Assembly (NCBI GenBank): GCA_017405085.1 | Contig: JAFRBB010000063.1 | Coordinates: 1 to 47,692 of the forward strand | Direction of reading: 5' to 3' | DNA from: Eubacteriaceae bacterium | Lineage (GTDB): Bacteria; Bacillota; Clostridia; Eubacteriales; Eubacteriaceae | DNA: 47,692 nucleotides | In this document: positions 24,133 to 32,374 of the stretch, piece by piece | How the letters are laid out: each line of letters opens with the position of its first letter | How positions within the stretch are numbered: the first letter of the stretch is position 1 | Position numbers and translations under genes: made by a program | Notes under the pieces: generated by a model | Told to the model about the DNA's origin: nothing | Database searches by the model: none | Seen by the model: the letters and a program-made list of their open reading frames with translations, nothing else

Positions 24133-24801
24133 CTAAACTTTTTCGATCAAATAAGCCCTGGCCGCGTGCTGTTCCGCTTCTTTCTTGGTTTTGCCCTCTC
24201 CCTCGGTTTCCCGTCTGTGATTGATCCAAAGGGACACGCGAAAGGTTTTATCGTGTTCGGGGCCCGACGCCGATTCAAGAACATATTCAATAACACTTTC
24301 GCCATGCTGTTGAATTTGCTCTTGAAGCTTGGTTTTGTAGTCGTTGACCAGTTTTCCGTCAAGGGCAAGGGCGATGTTGCCGCGCAAAAGATTCAGGGTT
24401 ACCGCTTTTGCCGTGGGAAAATCGCTGTCCAAAAAAACAGCGCCGATCACCGCTTCAAAGGCGTTTTCCAGATTGGAACGGCGTTTTCTGCCGCCGGTGA
24501 CGTCCTCGCCTTTTCCCATCGCGAGGTAGTCGCCCAAATGAATGGCGTTGGCCGCTCGGGACAAGGATTCGCTGCAGACAATGCTGGCCCGGAGTCTGGT
24601 CATTTTCCCCTCGTTCATCTGTCCCAAATGAAACAAATATTCGCTGATCGTCAGTTCGAGCACCGCGTCGCCGAGGTACTCAAGCCGCTCGTTATTGTAG
24701 GTTTCCCCGACGGAGCTGTGGGTTAAGGCTTCATCGAGAAAGGCTTTGTTTTTAAAACGATAGCCCAATTGTGTTTCAAGTCTGTTCGTATCTTTTATCA
24801 T
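24133..24801 (-). CDS. rnc: Ribonuclease III
   Basis: The 222-residue enzyme cuts double-stranded RNA, for example in rRNA maturation. NERLEYLGDAVLELTISEYL is the catalytic signature; FEAVIGAVFLD supplies the other acidic residues. The C-terminal dsRNA-binding domain runs from about residue 155 (YKTKLQEQIQQ ... KTKKEAEQHAARAYL). RNase III also processes sense-antisense duplexes, which matters for the candidate antisense pairs at 16373-16913. Confidence 0.97.
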   Translation of the reverse strand: MIKDTNRLETQLGYRFKNKAFLDEALTHSSVGETYNNERLEYLGDAVLELTISEYLFHLGQMNEGKMTRLRASIVCSESLSRAANAIHLGDYLAMGKGEDVTGGRKRRSNLENAFEAVIGAVFLDSDFPTAKAVTLNLLRGNIALALDGKLVNDYKTKLQEQIQQHGESVIEYVLESASGPEHDKTFRVSLWINHRRETEGEGKTKKEAEQHAARAYLIEKV

Positions 24802-24860
24802 GATTGTTTTTCTTTACTGCCCGCGGTGCAAAACACCGGGGGTTTCCAAAATTTCATGTC

Positions 24861-24890
24861 AAAAAAGCCTTCGGAAATCCCGAAGGCCGC
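24861..24890 (-). terminator. Intrinsic terminator after acpP
   Basis: GCCTTCGG, loop, CCGAAGGC with six T residues following on the minus strand (plus-strand A-run 24861-24866). Confidence 0.75.
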
Positions 24891-24931
24891 GGTCGGTTGA
24901 CAAGCAACGGGCAAATGAGGACGCCCGCGAA

Positions 24932-25162
24932 TCAACCGTCAATCAGCGCGATAATATCGCCGACGGTTTTAATCTTTTTGAGGGCTTCGTCCGGGACTTT
25001 TTTCCCGAATTCATCTTCAAAAACCATGACCATTTCCACCAGGTCCAAGGAATCGGCTTCCAAATCCTTGATCAGATCGGTTTCTTCGGTAATGTCATTT
25101 TCATCGACGTCAAGCTGTTCGGCAATGATTGACTTCACAATTTTCAGTGTATCCTGACTCAT
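24932..25162 (-). CDS. acpP: Acyl carrier protein
   Basis: The 76-residue acidic protein carries fatty-acyl intermediates. LIKDLEADSLDLVEMVMVFE holds the DSL serine that receives phosphopantetheine. FGKKVPDEALKKIKTVGDII is typical. It lies between plsX and rnc; the fabD and fabG genes usually found between plsX and acpP are absent here. Confidence 0.96.
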   Translation of the reverse strand: MSQDTLKIVKSIIAEQLDVDENDITEETDLIKDLEADSLDLVEMVMVFEDEFGKKVPDEALKKIKTVGDIIALIDG

Positions 25163-25285
25163 TTTATTTCTCCTGAATCGTTTTAGATTATGTTAACCTG
25201 CCGGGCACACCCTTCGGCTGTCTTGCCCGGCCGGCCTCTCTTTCGGCGCTTTCGACATTCACCTTCTCTATGAATCATTCCGGAT

Positions 25286-25308
25286 GAAACTCAGCCGAGC
25301 TGAGTTTC
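25286..25308. repeat. Perfect palindrome (GC-CGA-GC core)
   Basis: GAAACTCAGC, CGA, GCTGAGTTTC: a 10-bp stem and 3-nt loop in the acpP-plsX gap. Same architecture as the palindromes at 26405 and 46636. Confidence 0.65.
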
Positions 25309-25377
25309 TTAATTGAGCTTTTTAAGATATGTTTTACGGGTCTTTTCGGCGATTAAAACCCGCTGCGGCTTCGTCTG

Positions 25378-26373
25378 TTATTTGGCAAGAGCCGCTTTGA
25401 TGCGAGCGGTTATATTCGCCTCCCCGTAGGCAACGGCCTGACCGATGGCGTTTTTTATCGCGTAGGCGGAACTGCTGCCGTGGGCCTTGATGACGCCGCC
25501 TTTGACCCCCAAAAAGGGTGTGCCGCCGATTTCATCGGAGCTAAAGGTCTTTTTGAGACCGCTCAAATCGTTTTTGATTAACGCGCCGGCAAGCTTGCCC
25601 TTGGTCGAAGCCAAAAGCGTATTTTTGACGGTCTTCATGAGCACCGACGCCGTTCCCTCGATGGATTTCAAAAGAATGTTGCCGGTGAAACCATCGGTCA
25701 CAATGACATCCGCCTCGGAACGCAACGCGTCTTTCGACTCAATATTGCCGATAAAACGAATGTCCTGGCGCTCCGAAAGCAGCGCGTAGGCTTCTTTGAC
25801 GGCCATGCTGCCCTTTTCCGCTTCGGTTCCGATGTTGAGCAGCGCCACCTTCGGGTTTTTGACATGCCAGATTTGGGATGTATAGATGCTTCCCATGGTC
25901 GCGAATTGCGAAAGATACAAAGGCTTGCAATCGGCGTTGGCGCCGCAATCGATGAGCAGCACCCGACCGCCGTCCATTCTGGGAAGGGGCGCGCCGAGGG
26001 CCGGCCGTTTGATGCCTTTGACACGGCCGAGCTTAAACAGGGCGCCGGTGAGCAGGGCGCCGGTGCTTCCGGCGGAAACCAAAACGGCATTGTCATCACC
26101 TTTCATCGCCTCCAAGGCGACCACGAGGGAAGCGTCGGTTTTGTGTCTGACCGCGTAGACGGGCTCTTCGTCAAACCCGATGACCGAATCAGCGTGAATC
26201 ACGCGAACACGGCCTTCCGGCACGTCATATTTGGATAGTTCTTTTTGAATGTCCGCTTCGCGTCCGACGAGTGTCACCGGCGTCCCGTAGGCTTTGACCG
26301 CCATCACGGCGCCTTCCACCGTCGCCTGCGGCGCGAAATCACCGCCCATGGCGTCAATATAAATATTTGTCAC
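25378..26373 (-). CDS. plsX: Phosphate acyltransferase PlsX
   Basis: The 331-residue enzyme makes acyl-phosphate from acyl-ACP for phospholipid synthesis. NIYIDAMGGDFAPQATVEGA opens it; DNAVLVSAGSTGALLTGAL, LLIDCGANADCKPLYL and VTDGFTGNILLKSIEG are family blocks. Start is GTG 26373 with GGGAG 6 nt upstream. It follows rpmF, a common arrangement (yceD-rpmF-plsX). Confidence 0.96.
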   Translation of the reverse strand: MTNIYIDAMGGDFAPQATVEGAVMAVKAYGTPVTLVGREADIQKELSKYDVPEGRVRVIHADSVIGFDEEPVYAVRHKTDASLVVALEAMKGDDNAVLVSAGSTGALLTGALFKLGRVKGIKRPALGAPLPRMDGGRVLLIDCGANADCKPLYLSQFATMGSIYTSQIWHVKNPKVALLNIGTEAEKGSMAVKEAYALLSERQDIRFIGNIESKDALRSEADVIVTDGFTGNILLKSIEGTASVLMKTVKNTLLASTKGKLAGALIKNDLSGLKKTFSSDEIGGTPFLGVKGGVIKAHGSSSAYAIKNAIGQAVAYGEANITARIKAALAK

Positions 26374-26404
26374 GTACGACTCCCAAAAACAGAATTTAAA
26401 TGGA

Positions 26405-26427
26405 GAAACTCGGCATAGCCGAGTTTC
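26405..26427. repeat. Perfect palindrome (GC-ATA-GC core)
   Basis: GAAACTCGGC, ATA, GCCGAGTTTC: 10-bp stem, 3-nt loop, between plsX and rpmF. It differs from the copy at 25286 only at the base pair before the core GC and in the loop. Confidence 0.65.
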
Positions 26428-26475
26428 CTAGTCATGATTGATTCTATTATCTTAATGATTCTCCGGCGAAATCAA

Positions 26476-26652
26476 TTAGTTTTCTGCCAAAACTTCGACA
26501 TCTTTATACGTTCCGCAGGATTTGCACACACGATGGGGCAATTTGATTTCACCGCATTTCGGGCAAACACTCATGCCGGGCATCGCGAGTTTGTAATGGG
26601 TTCTTCTTTTATCACGACGTGCTTTGGATGTTTTTCTCTTGGGTACTGCCAT
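26476..26652 (-). CDS. rpmF: 50S ribosomal protein L32
   Basis: The 58-residue protein begins [20 protein letters not shown] and carries the zinc-binding pairs [18 protein letters not shown]. This is the C+ (four-cysteine) form. It sits between yceD and plsX, as in most bacteria. Confidence 0.96.
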   Translation of the reverse strand: MAVPKRKTSKARRDKRRTHYKLAMPGMSVCPKCGEIKLPHRVCKSCGTYKDVEVLAEN

Positions 26653-26683
26653 TGTTACTACCTCCTATTGTTTTTCTTTTGGG

Positions 26684-27160
26684 TCACAGAAGCGCTTTAA
26701 GCGCCGCCATGCGAGGATCCGTCTCGGGCTCCGTCTCGGGACAATCACAAGGCCCGTCGTTTAAGTCGGCGCCGCAGCGCGGACACAAGCCTTTGCAATC
26801 GGGACGGCATAGCACGCGGAAAGGTTCGTTCACAAAAAGACATTCTTCAATCGCGGGCAAAATGCTGATCTCATCCTGTTCGTCCTCGGGAATGTCGATG
26901 GTTTCATGATAATCAAATTCGCAAGGAAACGCCGTCGGTTTTAAACAACGGGCACAGGGATAAAGCATGTCGCCGGACAAATGAAAGCTCACATCAAGAT
27001 GTGTTTGATTTAACAATTTGATTTGACCTTCCGCCAAAAGCCCCGCCTCGGAAATAACACCGGATAATTCCTGGCGCGGATCGCCAAGAACCTCTTGTGT
27101 GATCACAAAAGAAAAAGGATAGGGCTTACCGTTTTGTAATAATTCTCGTTGAATCCTCAT
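26684..27160 (-). CDS. yceD: YceD/DUF177-family protein
   Basis: The 158-residue protein shows CARCLKPTAFPCEFDYHET, the family cysteine motif, plus LCRPDCKGLCPRCGADLND, a zinc-ribbon-like end. DUF177 proteins are encoded just before rpmF in almost all bacteria and are linked to 23S rRNA or ribosome accumulation. ATG 27160 is better spaced from GGAG than ATG 27163. Confidence 0.9.
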   Translation of the reverse strand: MRIQRELLQNGKPYPFSFVITQEVLGDPRQELSGVISEAGLLAEGQIKLLNQTHLDVSFHLSGDMLYPCARCLKPTAFPCEFDYHETIDIPEDEQDEISILPAIEECLFVNEPFRVLCRPDCKGLCPRCGADLNDGPCDCPETEPETDPRMAALKALL

Positions 27161-27265
27161 CATATACTCCAAATGGGCAAACCACATTATAATTGAGGCT
27201 TGCCCATTTTGTCAAGAGATTGTCTTTAATTTTTATTCAATCCCCTCATGCGACGATAATCCGGC

Positions 27266-28459
27266 TTACGCGTTGACCAGTTCAACGGTATCGCGAGCGA
27301 TCATCAATTCTTCATTGGTGGGGATGACCATGACAGTCGTTTTTGAATCGGGGGTGCTGATGATCATTTCTTCGCCGCGCTGCGCGTTTTTGTCGGGATC
27401 GATGGTGATGCCGAGATAGCTGATTTTTTCGCAAATGGCCTGACGGGTTGTGGCGGAGTTTTCGCCGACACCGGCGGTGAAGATGATGCCGTCAACGCCG
27501 TTGAGGGCCGCAACATAAGCGCCGATGGTGGTGACAACGTGATAGTTAAACACGTCGAGGGCCAACTGCGCGCGTTTGTTGCCTTCGGCAGCGGAGGCTT
27601 CCAAATCGCGGAAATCGGAGCTGACGCCGGAGATACCCAAAACGCCGGATTCTTTGTTCATCATGCGGTCGAGTTCTTCGGTGGTATAACCGTTTTGACG
27701 CAGGAAGATCATGATTTCGGGGTCGATATCGCCGCAACGGGTTCCCATGACGAGACCGGCCAAGGGAGTCAGACCCATGGAAGTGTCAACCACTTTTCCG
27801 CCGTTGATGGCAGCGATGCTGGCGCCGTTGCCCAAGTGGCAGGAAATGAGTTTGACGTCTTCGGGTTTTTTGCCCATCAGCTTGGCGGCCTGAAGGCTGA
27901 CAAAACGGTGGGACGTTCCGTGGAAACCGTATTTACGAATGCGGTATTTTTCGTATAATTCGTAAGGCAGCGCGTAAATATATGCTTCAGGTTTCATGCT
28001 TTGATGGAAAGCGGTGTCGAAAACGCCGACCATCGGCACGCCGGGAAGCAGTTCCTGGCAGGCGCGGATACCGATCAAGTTGGCGGGATTGTGAAGCGGA
28101 GCCAAGACCGAGCATTCTTCCATTTTTTCGATCACTTCTTCATTGATGACGACGGATGACGCGAAAGTTTCGGCACCGTGAACGGTTCTGTGACCGACCG
28201 CGTCAATTTCGTCCAGGCTTTTGATCACACCGTGATTGGGATCAACCAGCGCTTTCATGATAATATCAAGGGCTTCTTTGTGGGTGTCCATGGGACGGGT
28301 AAATGTCACTTTTTTACCGCCCGCGGGTTGATGGGTCACAACGGAACCTTCGATACCGATACGTTCCGCAAGGCCTTTGGCCATCAAGGTTTCCGTTTCC
28401 ATATCCAGCATCTGATATTTCAGAGAAGAGCTGCCGGCGTTAATCACGAGTACTTTCAT
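27266..28459 (-). CDS. ackA: Acetate kinase
   Basis: The 397-residue enzyme interconverts acetyl phosphate and acetate, producing ATP in fermentation. KVLVINAGSSSLKYQML, RKYGFHGTSHRFVSL, SCHLGNGASIAAINGGKVVD and FTAGVGENSATTR are the ASKHA-fold phosphate and adenosine sites. ATG 28459 is the family start; the AAAGGAG site is 12 nt away, longer than usual. pta is not adjacent. It is divergent from tmcAL. Confidence 0.97.
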   Translation of the reverse strand: MKVLVINAGSSSLKYQMLDMETETLMAKGLAERIGIEGSVVTHQPAGGKKVTFTRPMDTHKEALDIIMKALVDPNHGVIKSLDEIDAVGHRTVHGAETFASSVVINEEVIEKMEECSVLAPLHNPANLIGIRACQELLPGVPMVGVFDTAFHQSMKPEAYIYALPYELYEKYRIRKYGFHGTSHRFVSLQAAKLMGKKPEDVKLISCHLGNGASIAAINGGKVVDTSMGLTPLAGLVMGTRCGDIDPEIMIFLRQNGYTTEELDRMMNKESGVLGISGVSSDFRDLEASAAEGNKRAQLALDVFNYHVVTTIGAYVAALNGVDGIIFTAGVGENSATTRQAICEKISYLGITIDPDKNAQRGEEMIISTPDSKTTVMVIPTNEELMIARDTVELVNA

Positions 28460-28494
28460 CTTAACTAAAATCTCCTTTAAAATTTGTACATCAA

Positions 28495-28523
28495 TTGACA
28501 TTTTGAATTGCCATTAAAATTAT
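28495..28523 (+). promoter_or_regulatory. Promoter of tmcAL
   Basis: TTGACA (28495-28500) and AATTAT (28518-28523) with 17 bp between them, about 100 nt before the tmcAL start. The -10 is weak. Confidence 0.45.
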
Positions 28524-28622
28524 GTTATTATGATATCAATTATCGCGATTGTCCGCCTATACAATTTTAATCACCACCTTAAAAAAATTGCATTTTCTAA
28601 GGTGCTCCCCGGAGGAAAAAAG

Positions 28623-29840
28623 ATGAAACTCGCCGCCGTCATCGCAGAATACAATCCCTTTCACAACGGTCACAAACATCACCTGGGGCTCACGCGAAAG
28701 CTCACCGATGCCACCCACGTCATGGTTCTGTTGAGCGGCGGGTTTGTTCAGCGCGGCGGTCCCGCCGTCGCGGACAAATGGACCAGAGCCCGCATGGCCC
28801 TTGACGGCGGCGCGGATCTTGTCTGCGAGCTGCCTTACATCTTTGCGGGCTCCGGGGCCGAAGCCTTCGCGGACGGCGCCGTTTCCATTTTAGAGGCAAC
28901 CCGAACTGTCGATGTCCTCTCCTTCGGCAGCGAATGCGCGGATATCTCAGCGTTAAAAAGCGTTGCCGATGTCCTTGCCGGCGAACCCGATAACTTTTCC
29001 TGCGCGCTTAAACACGCTCTCAATCAAGGCATGGGCTTTGCCGCCGCCAGAGCCGAAGCCGTCAAAAGCATTCTGGGTGTCGATGCGGCGCAAATTTTAA
29101 AAGAACCCAACAACATCTTGGCCGTTGAATACCTGAAAGCCATGGGGAAAAAACGCTGCGGTTTTTCCGCCGTAGCCGTCGAGCGAAAAGGGGCCGCGCA
29201 TCACAGCGAGCGTTCGGAGGACGGGTTTTTCGCATCAGCCAAGACCATTCGCGCTTGTCTTGCCAAAGGTGACATTGCGGCCGCCGCCCGCTTTGTGCCC
29301 TATCCGGCGGAAATGCTCAATGACCTTCACGTCTCGGACATTGAGAAGCGCTACGACAACGCCGTTCTCGCCCGGCTTTCGGCCTGCGACCTTCGCGATA
29401 TCAGAGCGCTTCCCGATGTGTCCGAAGGGCTGGAATTCGCCGTCAAAAACGCTTTGTCAGGCGCAAACACTGCCCGAGACATCGTCGATTTAGCCTCGTC
29501 CAAACGCATCCCCAAAAGCCGGCTCAGGCACGCCATAGCCCATCTGATCATGGCAGCCACCGAAGAGGAGATGACGGCTTTGCGCCGGGTCCCGCCCTAC
29601 CTGCGCGTCCTCGCCATGAACGGCAAAGGCCGGGATATTGTCAAAGCCATCAAAAACCACTCCGATATGCCGATTTTAACCAATTTGCGCGCCAATCAAA
29701 CCAAGTTGAGCGATACTCAGCGAAAAGTCCTTGATTTTGACATCAAAGCGACGGATCTTCAAAGTCTTTTTTCTGGATCCTTCCGCTATCACCGAGACTA
29801 CTCAAAAAATCCCGTTCTGATGTTGAAGCAAACAAAATAA
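28623..29840 (+). CDS. tmcAL: tRNA(Met) cytidine acetate ligase TmcAL (YlbM)
   Basis: The 405-residue protein belongs to the nucleotidyltransferase family (DUF795) whose B. subtilis member uses acetate and ATP to form N4-acetylcytidine at C34 of elongator tRNA-Met. LAAVIAEYNPFHNGHKHHL contains the HxGH motif; VMVLLSGGFVQRGGPAVADK and DLVCELPYIFAGSGAEAFAD are family blocks. ATG 28623 follows GGAGG at 8 nt. The substrate acetate is also the product of the divergent gene ackA. Confidence 0.92.
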   Translation: MKLAAVIAEYNPFHNGHKHHLGLTRKLTDATHVMVLLSGGFVQRGGPAVADKWTRARMALDGGADLVCELPYIFAGSGAEAFADGAVSILEATRTVDVLSFGSECADISALKSVADVLAGEPDNFSCALKHALNQGMGFAAARAEAVKSILGVDAAQILKEPNNILAVEYLKAMGKKRCGFSAVAVERKGAAHHSERSEDGFFASAKTIRACLAKGDIAAAARFVPYPAEMLNDLHVSDIEKRYDNAVLARLSACDLRDIRALPDVSEGLEFAVKNALSGANTARDIVDLASSKRIPKSRLRHAIAHLIMAATEEEMTALRRVPPYLRVLAMNGKGRDIVKAIKNHSDMPILTNLRANQTKLSDTQRKVLDFDIKATDLQSLFSGSFRYHRDYSKNPVLMLKQTK

Positions 29841-30353
29841 ACAAACCGTTCACTTAAGCCGGGGATAACGCACTTGGCGAACAGACATTTTTTCTATCCC
29901 GAAGAAATATCCGCCGTCACATTCCCGAAAATCGGCAAGCCAAATCGCTGATCGTCAAATTTTGATGACCCTTGAGCCGTTTTTTCAAACAGGGCATTTC
30001 TTTTTGGCAAGAGACATTTCTGCAGACATCCTTTACGGTCAAACGATAATCCTTCCACCCCGTCTTTCGCGGCCATATTATCGTTAGCTGTCGAAACAAA
30101 TCGTCAGCCGGAAAATAGTTTTGCCTCAATCAGATCTTCATCCAAAGAAAAAACTGCCCATAAGCGCAAGGGCAAGGGAAATAAAATGCAGCAGTTCAGT
30201 TAACGGCAACCTTACGCCATCAAAAAGACTGCGTTTAAGAAAAGGCCAAAACCCAAAAACGATAAAATCCAACAGGAACTCCCAAGCCGAGTTCCTACAG
30301 AAATTATTAAATTATTAAATTATTCATTATTAACGACCAACTGGAGGTACCAC
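29841..30353. other. Intergenic stretch with palindrome, no gene
   Basis: No credible gene is present; frames are short and lack ribosome binding sites. It contains a degenerate palindrome (30276-30296) and an ATTATTAAATTATT iteration before the aminopeptidase. Confidence 0.4.
30276..30296. repeat. Degenerate palindrome of the GC-NNN-GC type
   Basis: GGAACTC and GAGTTCC pair around CCAAGCC. It resembles the copies at 25286 and 26405 with the core disturbed. Confidence 0.4.
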
Positions 30354-31586
30354 ATGTCCTTATCTACCCATCAACAAAATCTCGCGAAAATCGCCGTTGC
30401 CATCGGCGTGAATTTGCAAGCGGGCCAAAAACTCGTGATCAACGCCCCGGCGGAATGCGCGGAATTTGCCCGCGCCATCGCCAAAGCCGCTTTTGAGCGC
30501 GGTGCCGGCGACGTCTCCGTCAAATACAGCGACGAACACGTCGCGCGCATGCGTTATGACCACGCGTCAACTGAAACCCTGACAAAAGTGCCTGCCTGGC
30601 ATATCGACAGATTAAAATCCATGGTCGATGACGGTGACGCCGTCATTTCCATCCATGCCGAAGATCCCGATGTCATGTCGGGCGTCGACGCCGAAAAAGT
30701 CAAAGCCGCTGCCGTCGCCTTAAACAAAGCCGCCATGCCCTATCACGACGCCATCATCAACAACCGCATCCGTTGGTGCGTCATTGCCGTTCCCACCGTC
30801 GGCTGGGCCAAAAAAGTCTTCCCCGATCTTCCCGATGCCGACGCGGTTTCCGCCTTGTGGGATGCCATTATCAAAGCGTCCCGGGTTGAGGGGGACGATC
30901 CCATCGCCAATTGGCAGGCTCACAACGACAGCTTTAACGCGAAATCCGACTTTCTAAACAGGCATCAGTTTAAAGCCTTTCATTACCAAAGTAAAAACGG
31001 CACCGATTTGGAAGTCGGCATGCCGGAAGGCTACATTTTCACAGGCGGAGCCGAAGCTGCCGAAGACGGCGTCATCTTTTTCCCCAACATCCCGACGGAG
31101 GAAGTCTTCTCCGCCCCCCACAAAGACAAAGTGAACGGCACCCTGGTGAGTTCTCATCCGCTGGTTTACAACGGTCAGCTCATCGACGGCTTCCGCTTCA
31201 CCTTCAAAGACGGTCATGTAACGGATTTTCACGCCGACGTGGGAGAAGAAGCATTAAAGAGCCTGGTTAACGCCACCGAAGGCTCGGATCAACTGGGAGA
31301 GATCGCCCTCGTCCCCTATCACTCCCCCATTTCCGAGATGAATATCCTTTTTTACAACACCCTCTTTGACGAAAACGCGTCCTGTCATTTTGCCCTGGGC
31401 TCCGCCTATCCCACTTGTATCGAAGGCGGCACCGACATGAACGAAGAGCAATTAAAAAATACGGGGCTCAACGTCAGCGCTACCCACGTGGATTTTATGG
31501 TCGGCACCGACGATTTGCGCATTACCGGCATCATGGCCGACGGGACAAAAATTCCTGTTTTTGAAAACGGCGATTGGGCGATCTGA
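30354..31586 (+). CDS. Aminopeptidase, M29 family (AmpS/PepS-like)
   Basis: The 410-residue metallo-aminopeptidase has conserved metal ligands visible in order: Glu in FFPNIPTEEVFSAPHKD, Glu in LGEIALVPYHSP, His in SCHFALGSAYP, His and Asp in THVDFMVGTDD. The N-terminal part (NLAKIAVAIGVNLQAGQKLVI) is typical of the family. It releases N-terminal residues from peptides in the cytoplasm. GGAGGTACCAC precedes ATG 30354. Single gene transcript most likely. Confidence 0.93.
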   Translation: MSLSTHQQNLAKIAVAIGVNLQAGQKLVINAPAECAEFARAIAKAAFERGAGDVSVKYSDEHVARMRYDHASTETLTKVPAWHIDRLKSMVDDGDAVISIHAEDPDVMSGVDAEKVKAAAVALNKAAMPYHDAIINNRIRWCVIAVPTVGWAKKVFPDLPDADAVSALWDAIIKASRVEGDDPIANWQAHNDSFNAKSDFLNRHQFKAFHYQSKNGTDLEVGMPEGYIFTGGAEAAEDGVIFFPNIPTEEVFSAPHKDKVNGTLVSSHPLVYNGQLIDGFRFTFKDGHVTDFHADVGEEALKSLVNATEGSDQLGEIALVPYHSPISEMNILFYNTLFDENASCHFALGSAYPTCIEGGTDMNEEQLKNTGLNVSATHVDFMVGTDDLRITGIMADGTKIPVFENGDWAI

Positions 31587-31773
31587 TTCTCCGGGCATTC
31601 TCAAATCCAAAGCGCGGAAAACCGATATTTTTGATGTCCGCGCAAATCAAATCGTCAAGGGGCGCCAAAAGATAAGATCAGACGATTTAATGAAAAATCT
31701 TTTGAAGAAAACATATGAAATCTTGTTTAAATCGTGATATGATAAATCTATCAATCACGATAAGGAGAAAAAG

Positions 31774-32277
31774 ATGGATACACTATTTAATCGTCATTCC
31801 GTGCGTCAATATGACGGGCGTCCCGTCGAAAACGAAAAAATCGACAAACTTCTCAAAGCGGGAATGGCCGCTCCCACCGCCGGCAATCAACGGGAATGGG
31901 AATTCATTGTCGTCACCGACAACAATTTAAAGGCCGAAGTCGCCGCCTGCTCACCCTATGCCGGATGCGCCAAAGACGCCGGCGTTCAAATTGTCGTTTG
32001 CGGCGACACAAACAGACTGCGCTTTCCCGACTGCATGCACGCCGATCTCGGCGCCGTTTGCGAAAACATTTTACTTGAAGCCGTTCATCTGGATTTAGAT
32101 GGTGTATGGCTGGCTTTCGCGCCCTATGAAGAACGGATGCGCCCGTTGATTGATCTTTTTAATCTGCCGGAAAACATCGTTCCCTTTGCCGTGCTTTCCA
32201 TCGGCTATGCCAAAACAAAAAAACGCGAAGACGGACGCGACTACGATATGAGCCGCGTTCATACCAACGCTTTCTGA
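31774..32277 (+). CDS. Nitroreductase-family FMN oxidoreductase
   Basis: The 167-residue protein has the FMN-binding opening LFNRHSVRQYDGRPV, the middle AAPTAGNQREWEFIVVTD, and VWLAFAPYEERM with LPENIVPFAVLSIGYA near the end. It is a short, probably dimeric nitroreductase; quinones or nitro compounds are usual substrates in the family. AAGGAG lies 7 nt upstream, and TATGAT at 31737-31742 may be its -10. Confidence 0.88.
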   Translation: MDTLFNRHSVRQYDGRPVENEKIDKLLKAGMAAPTAGNQREWEFIVVTDNNLKAEVAACSPYAGCAKDAGVQIVVCGDTNRLRFPDCMHADLGAVCENILLEAVHLDLDGVWLAFAPYEERMRPLIDLFNLPENIVPFAVLSIGYAKTKKREDGRDYDMSRVHTNAF

Positions 32278-32318
32278 AAACATTTGCCAATCATCAATCA
32301 AATCGCTAAAAGAACATC

Positions 32319-32350
32319 AAAAAAGTCCGGAACACTCCCGGACTTTTTTT
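32319..32350. terminator. Bidirectional intrinsic terminator
   Basis: AAAAAAGTCCGG, loop, CCGGACTTTTTTT. It separates the plus-strand nitroreductase from the convergent minus-strand surface-protein gene and serves both. Confidence 0.85.
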
Positions 32351-32374
32351 GATTGATTGATTCCCTCGACAGAT

